In this document: positions 37,421-44,291 of the stretch, piece by piece
How positions within the stretch are numbered: position 1 is the first letter of the stretch
How the letters are laid out: the number at the start of each line of letters is the position of its first letter
Source: Kordia antarctica
GTDB taxonomy: Bacteria > Bacteroidota > Bacteroidia > Flavobacteriales > Flavobacteriaceae
Reading direction: 5' to 3'
Assembly: GCF_009901525.1 (NCBI RefSeq)
Contig: NZ_CP019288.1
Location: 2,137,501-2,201,500, forward strand
DNA: 64,000 bases
Made by a program: the position numbers and the translations under genes
Notes under the pieces: model-generated
What the model was told of the DNA's origin: nothing
Database searches by the model: none
The model's input: the letters and a program-made list of their open reading frames with translations, nothing else

Positions 37421-38419
37421 TTACAATAGTTTAATTTGATATTCCCATTGATAGAAATACATATAATGTGTATCTCCAAAATCTGTTCCTTTAATAGAAA
37501 TAACATTATCAGAAATAGGGTATTCATCAAAATCACTGATAAACGTTAAATCAACATTCCCCTGATGTGTCATATAATATGACCCTTCTGCAATTGAGTA
37601 ATTAAAATTTAATGTATTTGAACCATCTTTCACAGAATTTTTATATACTTGGCAAACCAAATTATTATTAGCATCGTAAATAAATGCGTTAATATAACCT
37701 TCCCCTTTAGCTTCAATCTTGGCAGACTTAAAATAAATTGGTTGATTTACAGTAAAATATATTTTCGCTTGATACTTTCCATAGTCTATAGAATAGTTTT
37801 CAATTTCCTCATATTTAACACCTAATATAAAAATTGTCGATGATAAAACATCATTCGCGTTTTCCACTTTAACAGATAATTGCTCTAATTTTTGAGAAGA
37901 TGAATTCAATCTTTGAGAAGATGAACTTAATTTTCGAGAGGATGAATTTAACTTTTGTTCTAATTCTAGTTTTTCTTTTTCAAGTAAGGATACATCATTA
38001 GTTAGACTAAGTATCTTAATATTTAATTCATTGTTTAATTTAGCATTTTTAGAATAAATAGAAGAGTATCTATCTTGTGTTTTCTCATACAAATAATGCC
38101 AATATCCAAAAAGAGCTGCAAATACAATTGTTGCTAATAAGAATAGTATGAAATGATTTTGATAACTTTTAGTAATTATTGGTATTGACTCAGATTTTCC
38201 GTATTCTTTATTTGGAATATACGATAGTGTTACGTTTTGTCCGCAACAACTTTTCCTTTGAGAATTAATCCATACCGATTTTAAATATACCGTTTTACAT
38301 TTGGCACATACACATACTTCATCCCCGACTTTCAATAGTTTTTTAGTCACCGGATCCATGCGATGATCCGCCAATATTGAAGGGTGTTTTGATCTATTAA
38401 TAATTATTGAATTACTCAT
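37421..38419 (-). CDS. membrane protein with degenerate RING-like zinc motif, copy 1
   Basis: This 332-aa protein shares its N-terminal 112 residues with the downstream copy: NRSKHPSILADHR, KVGDEVCVCAKCKTVYLKSV, a CCGQ pair and one membrane helix (NHFILFLLATIVFAALFGY). Then come a coiled coil, a heptad-like low-complexity part (SSSRKLSSSSQRLNSSSQKL) and a beta-sandwich-like C-terminal domain. Its ATG overlaps the stop of the JAMM gene by eight bases, which ties it to the conjugation pathway. A treble-clef (RING-like) zinc fold is inferred from the G-D-x-V-x-x-C-x-x-C pattern. Some expected zinc ligands are absent, so ligase activity is doubtful. Confidence 0.6.
   Translation of the reverse strand: MSNSIIINRSKHPSILADHRMDPVTKKLLKVGDEVCVCAKCKTVYLKSVWINSQRKSCCGQNVTLSYIPNKEYGKSESIPIITKSYQNHFILFLLATIVFAALFGYWHYLYEKTQDRYSSIYSKNAKLNNELNIKILSLTNDVSLLEKEKLELEQKLNSSSRKLSSSSQRLNSSSQKLEQLSVKVENANDVLSSTIFILGVKYEEIENYSIDYGKYQAKIYFTVNQPIYFKSAKIEAKGEGYINAFIYDANNNLVCQVYKNSVKDGSNTLNFNYSIAEGSYYMTHQGNVDLTFISDFDEYPISDNVISIKGTDFGDTHYMYFYQWEYQIKLL
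37891..37953. repeat. three tandem 21-base repeats inside a coding region
   Basis: Three 21-base units start at 37891, 37912 and 37933 (consensus TTTGAGAAGATGAATTTAA..). They encode seven-residue repeats (SSSQRLN-like) in the stalk of the membrane protein, extending its coiled coil in steps of one heptad. Copy number probably varies between strains. Confidence 0.7.
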
Positions 38420-39911
38420 TTTTTTCCAAAAAGTCTATAGGTGTACTTTCTTGATTGATAATATTAGATTCTAATTTAAGAGAATCAGTTTTATTATTTT
38501 GAAATTCTTCAAGATGATATGCGCATTTAAAAACTGATGTTCCAGTATTTTCTTGATTTAATTCTTTATTTGAACTTTCCCTATTCTTCATCACTTTCCC
38601 GTTTTGAATCATTTGAAAAATACCATACAACGTCGTAACCATCAGAAGAACTGTTAGTATCAATATTATCAAGTCTTTTTTTTTTGAATTATTCTTTGTT
38701 ATCTGGATAGCTGAGGCAGGAATATTTAGTTTATCATCTTTCAAAATAAAACCTTTACATTCCAGCGCCTCTTTACCAACAAAAGCTTTCCATATTTGCT
38801 TGTGAGGATTTATAACAATGGCATAATGCCAATCTTGATTAAAAAAACGCTGTTGTGTATTCATGTCAGTTCCTGACATAAATACATCCAATCCATTTGG
38901 GTGTGTGTGATACCATCCGATAATTTGAATTGTTCCTTTTTCTTGATCATCAATTATTTTATCGGCATCAATCAGCATTTGAGACCAAGTTTCATGCGAC
39001 ATTTCCAAATAAACAGAACTTCCATTTGTGTTTCTCCCAACAACTACTTCTTCAACAATACCAAATTGAACTTCTCGTTCTTCATCAAAAAACACTTGTC
39101 CTAATAAAATTCCTCCTTGTTCAATTTTGTTATTTTTGGTGTTGTGATTTCCCCAACTTATGTGATTCCATATTTGCTCTCTAGCTTTTTGGGTAATATA
39201 AAAATGTGAGTCAGATTTTAAATGTTCATTTTGAGAAATTATATCTTCATCAATATTAAAATTATAGTGTTCTAGCGTTCTTTTTCCTAGTTTGAAACTT
39301 TCATCTTCAACGATATCAAATTTTTTCTTAATCTTAATTTTTTTGCCAGAAACTAGTTCTTGCTCATTTTTAGAATCTAAAACAAACTTTTTCTGATCTC
39401 TTTTATGAACCAGATTTGCTACTTGATTCGGATTATTTAAAAAATTATCTGTCGGGAATTCTGAGTTTCCAGATTGAAAACCTTTCAAGTACCAATTGAG
39501 CGCTTTTTTATTTACACCTTTTTCTGACTTTATGAAATCTCTGTTGTATGCTAAAGATAAAATCATTCTTTTAACATACGCTACAATCGTTCCTTTCTCT
39601 CCTTTATAATCAACCCACTGAACTCTTTGATTCACCAATGGAATATTGTTAGTTTTAAAATGTGGATGAAATGGAATGTTTGGTCCTTTTTTCACAAAGA
39701 TTTCATAACTAACTTTAGCTTTCGTATGTGATATTTCCAATTCGAAAGCAAAATGATCTTCCAATTCATTTTCAGATATATAACTCTTAATGTCGATTTC
39801 GAAGTCAATAATATATTTGTTCTTATATTTTCGTTCTTCTAAATAGTTGATACGATCATGTAGATCGAAGAACAATTTTACTTCTGATATACTTTTTTCT
39901 ACTTCATCCAT
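38412..39911 (-). CDS. membrane JAMM peptidase with N-terminal inactive E2-like (UEV-type) domain
   Basis: Residues about 30-155 resemble the operon's own E2: HPHF (compare YHPNW), VAYVKRMILSLAYNRDFI (compare VVRMARTLQYDLDI) and VNKKALNWYLK (compare NEDANTWFM), but the catalytic cysteine position has none. A JAMM/MPN+ domain follows (about 235-390): EQGGILLGQ supplies the glutamate and GWYHTHPNGLDVFMSGTD the H-x-H...S...D zinc site. A membrane helix (IILILTVLLMVTTLYGIF, about 410-432) and a polar tail end the protein. It should cleave ubiquitin-like conjugates at the membrane, with the dead E2 domain positioning substrate. It lies 11 bases after the second JAMM gene. Confidence 0.8.
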   Translation of the reverse strand: MDEVEKSISEVKLFFDLHDRINYLEERKYKNKYIIDFEIDIKSYISENELEDHFAFELEISHTKAKVSYEIFVKKGPNIPFHPHFKTNNIPLVNQRVQWVDYKGEKGTIVAYVKRMILSLAYNRDFIKSEKGVNKKALNWYLKGFQSGNSEFPTDNFLNNPNQVANLVHKRDQKKFVLDSKNEQELVSGKKIKIKKKFDIVEDESFKLGKRTLEHYNFNIDEDIISQNEHLKSDSHFYITQKAREQIWNHISWGNHNTKNNKIEQGGILLGQVFFDEEREVQFGIVEEVVVGRNTNGSSVYLEMSHETWSQMLIDADKIIDDQEKGTIQIIGWYHTHPNGLDVFMSGTDMNTQQRFFNQDWHYAIVINPHKQIWKAFVGKEALECKGFILKDDKLNIPASAIQITKNNSKKKDLIILILTVLLMVTTLYGIFQMIQNGKVMKNRESSNKELNQENTGTSVFKCAYHLEEFQNNKTDSLKLESNIINQESTPIDFLEKNE

Positions 39912-39922
39912 ATTAGTACTTA

Positions 39923-40516
39923 TTATTTTAAAATATACCCTTTACATTCTTTGGCATCTGTTCCATTGAAAGCTCGCCATATTTGTTTTTGAGGATTGAG
40001 AACAATCGCAAATTGCCAATCATTAGCAAACATTTTTTGCTGTGTATTTAAATCTGTTCCTGAAATATAAACTGATAATCTTCCTGGGTGCGTATGATAC
40101 CAACCAATGATTTGTAACTCTCGATTTTTAGCGTTTTCATTAATTTCATCCAAAGTATCCATCATTGATTTCCATACGTCATGATTTAATTCTAAGTATG
40201 TCATAGACCCTTTCGCCATTAATGCGGGAATAGCTTTTTCAACATATCCAACTATTATTTTATTGTTTTCATCCATATAAGAATGTCCAATTAATAATCC
40301 TCCTTGCTCTACAGAATTTTGATGTGTGTCTTTACTCCAATCTATATGGTCAAAAATTATTTTCGTAGCTTCAGTTGATATAACTATTTTGTTTGGTACT
40401 ATTACTTCTTGAATGTTTGAAGCAACCTTTTCAAGTTCTTCACTATAAATGCTGTCATCAAAATTTTCAAGTTTGTATTCAGTAATTATTGAATTAATTT
40501 TAAACCTTTTTTCCAT
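39923..40516 (-). CDS. JAMM/MPN+ isopeptidase, soluble
   Basis: This 197-aa protein is a compact JAB1/MPN domain: EQGGLLIGHSY gives the catalytic glutamate and GWYHTHPGRLSVYISGTD the complete zinc motif (H-x-H, then S and D). It aligns along its whole core with the JAMM domain of the next gene, so the two are paralogues. Such enzymes remove ubiquitin-like proteins from targets or trim their C termini. Here a second enzyme without a membrane anchor suggests a division of labour, for example precursor trimming against deconjugation. The gene starts two bases after the E2 gene ends. Confidence 0.9.
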   Translation of the reverse strand: MEKRFKINSIITEYKLENFDDSIYSEELEKVASNIQEVIVPNKIVISTEATKIIFDHIDWSKDTHQNSVEQGGLLIGHSYMDENNKIIVGYVEKAIPALMAKGSMTYLELNHDVWKSMMDTLDEINENAKNRELQIIGWYHTHPGRLSVYISGTDLNTQQKMFANDWQFAIVLNPQKQIWRAFNGTDAKECKGYILK

Positions 40517-40518
40517 AA

Positions 40519-41052
40519 TTAGTTTATATCAAACTTTTTCTTTGGTCGCATGGAAATACTCATTTTTTCTTTTGTTGGATCAGGCAATAATTTATTATCA
40601 CATGGAAAAATATTTCGCTTTTTATTGGCCATAAACCAAGTATTTGCATCTTCATTTGCTGGACTATCTTCGTTTGTAATGTCTAAATCATATTGAAGTG
40701 TTCTTGCCATTCTGACAACATGATGGCCTAACCCTTCGGACATCATCCACGTTCCAAAACACCATTTTCCATCTTCATACCAATTTGGGTGATAAACAAA
40801 CGGAGTTGTTTCCATTCTAACATCGGGAGCTGCTTTTGGATAATTTGACGGTATTTTCACATTCACGGTATGAACTTCTCTGTATTTAGGTCCTTCACCT
40901 ATAATCCCTTTAATATTAAGTGTAACTCTGTATTCCTCCACATAGGGAGGAATACCTTTGATAGCTTCCCATGAGATAATATCTCCCTTTATATTGACCA
41001 TTTCACGGTAGTCATTTTTTAATCTCATATTTCTTATTTCCTGAGGAGTCAT
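40519..41052 (-). CDS. E2-like ubiquitin-conjugating enzyme
   Basis: The 177-aa protein has an E2/UBC fold: a beta meander (YRVTLNIKGI, HTVNVKIPSNYPKAAP, the usual P-x-x-x-P turn), FVYHPNW (H88) and GKWCFG with the likely catalytic cysteine C98. Helix VVRMARTLQYDLDI and NEDSPANEDANTWF follow, as in bacterial E2s that end N-x-x-A. It should take the ubiquitin-like protein from the E1 encoded just upstream and pass it to a target or to a lipid. It sits 10 bases after the ubiquitin-like gene. The motif set and context leave little doubt about the family. Confidence 0.87.
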   Translation of the reverse strand: MTPQEIRNMRLKNDYREMVNIKGDIISWEAIKGIPPYVEEYRVTLNIKGIIGEGPKYREVHTVNVKIPSNYPKAAPDVRMETTPFVYHPNWYEDGKWCFGTWMMSEGLGHHVVRMARTLQYDLDITNEDSPANEDANTWFMANKKRNIFPCDNKLLPDPTKEKMSISMRPKKKFDIN

Positions 41053-41062
41053 ATTTATATCT

Positions 41063-41326
41063 TTAAAATGTTATATTACCAGCATCTGTTGCTGGAATTA
41101 CTCGTATAGTATCATTATCCTTTACTTCATTTTCTAATAAAGTTTTACCATTCGTTAATTGCCTTCCTCCTTTAATAGCAATATTGTATCCTTCACTACT
41201 TGCCGGAACAAATTCATTTGCAATTAATTCGCCTATTACTTCTTGTCCAGTCATGCTATCATCTAATGTTACACTAATGACTCTTCCATCTGTTGGATGC
41301 TTAAAATTTACAGTTACGTCTGCCAT
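41063..41326 (-). CDS. ubiquitin-like beta-grasp protein
   Basis: This 87-aa protein has ubiquitin-like layout: strand VTVNFKHPTDG, strand RVISVTLDD, helix MTGQEVIGELIANEF, then YNIAIKGGRQLTNGKTLLEN (compare the ubiquitin L-x-D-x-x-T-L segment) and DNDTIRVIPA. It ends DAGNITF, without the terminal Gly-Gly of ubiquitin, so either the last four residues are trimmed after the glycine (by a JAMM peptidase) or conjugation uses an unusual terminus. It is encoded between E1 and E2. Bacterial Bil and Bub systems have comparable gene sets. Confidence 0.85.
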   Translation of the reverse strand: MADVTVNFKHPTDGRVISVTLDDSMTGQEVIGELIANEFVPASSEGYNIAIKGGRQLTNGKTLLENEVKDNDTIRVIPATDAGNITF

Positions 41327-41337
41327 AATTTTTAGTT

Positions 41338-42576
41338 TTATTTGATTGTTTTTAAAATTGTTTTATCTATTAGTTTGAAATAGGAATATTTACCCTTATG
41401 ATTTATAATAGCTATGATATGCATATAAGGAACTCCCAATTCATGCAATGTGAAATTCAATAACTTTTGATTTGTATTTTCTAAATTAAATACTTCTTGC
41501 GTAATTTTTTTTGTTTCTAAATTAGTGTTAGTTGATGCATACGATTTTCCTTTTGTTTTACAATTTTCACAAATAAATTCGTCTGCATTTATTCTAAAAG
41601 TTGGTCGCATAAAGCTGATTTCAGAAAAACAGGTTCTACATGAAACAGCTTTTATAAAAGCACGATCGCCTCTGAAATCTAGTGAAGCATGTTTACCAGC
41701 ATACATATCTTGAGATATAAAGGTTAATAAATCTTTTAATTTTGAATGAACATCAAAAGGAATCGTAACTACTTTGGGATAGCTAGCATGTGCATCACAG
41801 AGTGGATTTGCTTGTTTTGAAAAAATATCAAAATCATTATTTTTCCCTTGAAAATATATTTTTTTACCGATTGCGACTTTTTCCCCACACAGAAATTTAA
41901 TTGCTTCTTGTACTTGAATTCCCGATACAATGGCAGAAGTTATTTGTGTCGTAGGCATTTTTTCTTCATCAAATGCTTTGAGTTTTGCTTGATCGCATGA
42001 ATAACGCTTATTAGCATTTTGCATTTGTTGTGGAGTTAGATTGCATTGGTAACAAGGTTCTTGAGGAGGATTATAAAATTCCACTCGCATTCCCAACTCA
42101 TACATTCCGCTATCAATCCATGGTGTTTTTGCTAACCAGCATTGTTTATTTATAGACATTCGCGCTTCAACATTATCCAAACAACCTAAAACTAAATCCA
42201 TTTCTTCATAAATTCCCGTACCAATCTCCCATACTAAATCACCGTGAAACCAATCTACATTGATATCGTCATAAAATGCTAACTCTTTAATACGTTTTGC
42301 TGCTACTTCGGCTTTTTTTCTCCCTACGTCATCTTTTCTGAACAATACTGTTCTACTGAGATTAGATGTTGATATGATATCAAAATCAACTATGAAAATA
42401 TTTCCGATTCCTAGCAATGCTAAATTTTTTAAAGTCTCATTTCCTATGGCTCCTGCACCAACAACCATTACTTTTGCTTTTTTCAATTTTTCCTGACTCC
42501 ACCATGATATCCGTTCTTGTCTATCTGTTGGATTTTCTTCAATATTGACTGAGCTTTTTATGTTGAATTTTTTCAT
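41338..42576 (-). CDS. E1-like ubiquitin-activating enzyme (ThiF/MoeB fold)
   Basis: The ATG at 42576 is preferred; a longer frame from 42609 would overlap the upstream gene by 23 bases. The adenylation domain has VMVVGAGAIGNETLKNL (nucleotide loop), IFIVDFDIISTSNLSR (Asp and Arg) and DLVLGCLDNVEAR. CYQCN with later CDAH or CRTC/CENC pairs gives zinc ligands, and RYSCDQ upstream of MPTTQITSAIVSGIQVQEAIK is the likely catalytic cysteine. A further C-x-x-C pair (CRTCFSE, CENCKTKG) and a C-terminal extension (about 320-412) follow and may bind E2. The enzyme should adenylate the ubiquitin-like protein encoded next, 11 bases away. Confidence 0.88.
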   Translation of the reverse strand: MKKFNIKSSVNIEENPTDRQERISWWSQEKLKKAKVMVVGAGAIGNETLKNLALLGIGNIFIVDFDIISTSNLSRTVLFRKDDVGRKKAEVAAKRIKELAFYDDINVDWFHGDLVWEIGTGIYEEMDLVLGCLDNVEARMSINKQCWLAKTPWIDSGMYELGMRVEFYNPPQEPCYQCNLTPQQMQNANKRYSCDQAKLKAFDEEKMPTTQITSAIVSGIQVQEAIKFLCGEKVAIGKKIYFQGKNNDFDIFSKQANPLCDAHASYPKVVTIPFDVHSKLKDLLTFISQDMYAGKHASLDFRGDRAFIKAVSCRTCFSEISFMRPTFRINADEFICENCKTKGKSYASTNTNLETKKITQEVFNLENTNQKLLNFTLHELGVPYMHIIAIINHKGKYSYFKLIDKTILKTIK

Positions 42577-42586
42577 ATTTATTTTT

Positions 42587-42838
42587 TTACCATGAATACC
42601 CACAACCACCTCTTTCTATTGAACAATTCCACTTGTTATTTGATTTTGTGATAGTTTTTTTTGAATTACATTGTTCACAACTCCTAGGACGACTAGCACT
42701 TACTATTTTAAATCCTAAATTATTATTTATGATAAACTTTTTATCACTTTCTGTTGATGTGTACTTACTAGAAGTTGAAGACTTATTAGAAATAAATAGT
42801 TCTTCAATTTTTTGCCAGATGTCCGATAGAAAACCCAA
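42587..42838 (-). CDS. small zinc-ribbon protein, 83 aa
   Basis: The protein has a short N-terminal helix (FLSDIWQKIEELF), a Ser/Thr-rich linker and a zinc-ribbon-like C terminus: SCEQCNSK, then WNCSIERGGCGYSW, giving two cysteine pairs (C-x-x-C and C-x-x-x-x-x-x-C). It could bind the ubiquitin-like protein, a target or nucleic acid. It lies 10 bases before the E1 gene, so it is part of the same transcript. No enzymatic role is evident. Confidence 0.65.
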   Translation of the reverse strand: MGFLSDIWQKIEELFISNKSSTSSKYTSTESDKKFIINNNLGFKIVSASRPRSCEQCNSKKTITKSNNKWNCSIERGGCGYSW

Positions 42839-42936
42839 TTGTTTAAATTTTTAGTTATTCAAATATATTTTTTAAGTGAACGATATTTTTAATTATTTGT
42901 ATTGATTTATTTCTCCTAACTTCTTACTAGAATATA

Positions 42937-43992
42937 CTATGTCATAATTCTATTTTCTATTTCTTTCATGTACGGAAGTGGTACATGACCTTTATTTTTA
43001 AGTATAAGATCAATGTCCGTTTCTAAATTATCTAAAGCTTCATTTGCGCGTGCGTTTGTCAATTGAATATTCATCCGTCTTCTAGCTTCTATAAGCGCAT
43101 CGTATTCTGTAGGCGATGTCATAATTTTTATCAAACTTGGTATGATTTCGAATAGAACAAAAAGAATACGAATTCCCCAACTCATCCACCAAGTGCTTCC
43201 AGTTTCATCTTCTTCAACTATTTGATGCAGTGCTTGAAATTTTGAAAGGAGATCAAACTGCTGCCCTACTTGTTGTTGTTCGTAATTTTTCCCTGCTAAA
43301 TCTCTACCTTTGGTATAATCATACTTTAAGAAATTATCTAATTGAGTCTGTGCACTTTTAACCGCTGTAATGTGTAACTCCATATTACGCTTAGCATCTC
43401 GATACACTTTACCTTCTCCTTTCTTACCGCTAATTCCACCTCCAGCTAATTCCTCTGTCATCAGTTTTGACCAGGATTCTACTTCTTTTTGAGATGTTTC
43501 TATCTTTTGTTCTAACAAGCTTCTTTTCTCGTCTAATTTGTTTATCGCCGTTTCTTTCTTACTGGTTTCTTGAAGGTTTTCAGATTTGTAGTTTTGAATG
43601 AGTTGCTTCTCTATTCGTCCTTCCAAAAGTTTTAACTCAATAGGAATAGCAACAATAACACCTATTACAATTGCCAAACACAATCTTGAAACTGCGGTTG
43701 CTTTACTTTTTGCAGCAACTACTTCACGGTCTATGGCAATAATCATCAATGCATAAAAAGTTCCCAATAATGGTGCGACTATAAACCCTAAGTTATTAAA
43801 TCTGACTGTTTCGGTCTTCCAGTCGAATTCTGTAAACATGTTTAAAATTGCATATGTGCCTGAACAAAAGGCCAAAATACCTGTTAATAATACAAATAAG
43901 CCAAATCCTAATTGTGTATCTTTTGCACTTTTAGGACACTTTTCATAAATATCAGTATCTGTTTTTGAAAGAAAGAGTAGTAGTTTTCTCAT
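42937..43992 (-). CDS. DUF4407-type membrane protein with coiled coil
   Basis: The 351-aa protein begins with helices FGLFVLLTGILAFCSGTYA and VAPLLGTFYALMIIAIDRE, then LCLAIVIGVIVAIPIEL, followed by a long coiled coil (about 135-235, Lys/Glu/Gln-rich) and a last helix SWGIRILFVLFEIIPSLI. The order and the IDREVV motif match DUF4407. Members of this family occur in membrane-associated bacterial conflict operons, but their function is not known to me. It sits between the SPFH-like and the conjugation genes and probably anchors the complex. It overlaps the 100-aa gene by four bases. Confidence 0.75.
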   Translation of the reverse strand: MRKLLLFLSKTDTDIYEKCPKSAKDTQLGFGLFVLLTGILAFCSGTYAILNMFTEFDWKTETVRFNNLGFIVAPLLGTFYALMIIAIDREVVAAKSKATAVSRLCLAIVIGVIVAIPIELKLLEGRIEKQLIQNYKSENLQETSKKETAINKLDEKRSLLEQKIETSQKEVESWSKLMTEELAGGGISGKKGEGKVYRDAKRNMELHITAVKSAQTQLDNFLKYDYTKGRDLAGKNYEQQQVGQQFDLLSKFQALHQIVEEDETGSTWWMSWGIRILFVLFEIIPSLIKIMTSPTEYDALIEARRRMNIQLTNARANEALDNLETDIDLILKNKGHVPLPYMKEIENRIMT

Positions 43993-44291
43993 ACCTTATT
44001 AGTTAGATTTATAATGGGTTTTATAATGATATTGTGACGCAAATAGGTAACTGGCTTTTTAATACTAATAATAGTGATGTTGCCTTTGAATATATCTTCC
44101 AGCTTTAGAAGTGAGCCATACAGATAAGAGTTTTTCTTTAAGTTTTGAAATGGCAGAAAATTGAGTTGTTTTATGTTCATTACACTATTTTGATATAACA
44201 TCATATTTCCCTTTAGTAATGATGACCTTTTATTTAATCCTTTTACTAAGTTTAGTTTTGGAGTAATTCCTAAAGTTTTATTCCTCTCCAT
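43989..44291 (-). CDS. small hypothetical protein, 100 aa
   Basis: I do not recognise this protein. It is basic, rich in Asn, Lys, Leu and Ile (NIKQLNFLPFQNLKKNSYLY; DIFKGNITIISIKK) and has no signal peptide or clear membrane helix. Its start overlaps the end of the SPFH-like gene by 14 bases and its end overlaps the DUF4407 gene by four (ATGA), so tight coupling argues that it is real. Strand-turn repeats at the end could form a small beta sheet. Confidence 0.6.
   Translation of the reverse strand: MERNKTLGITPKLNLVKGLNKRSSLLKGNMMLYQNSVMNIKQLNFLPFQNLKKNSYLYGSLLKLEDIFKGNITIISIKKPVTYLRHNIIIKPIINLTNKV

Noticed and set aside
38412-42576. Type II CBASS (Cap2/Cap3) assignment for the E1/E2/JAMM genes
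   Set aside because: No CD-NTase gene is present, a separate Ubl gene exists, and the E1 and E2 are not fused.
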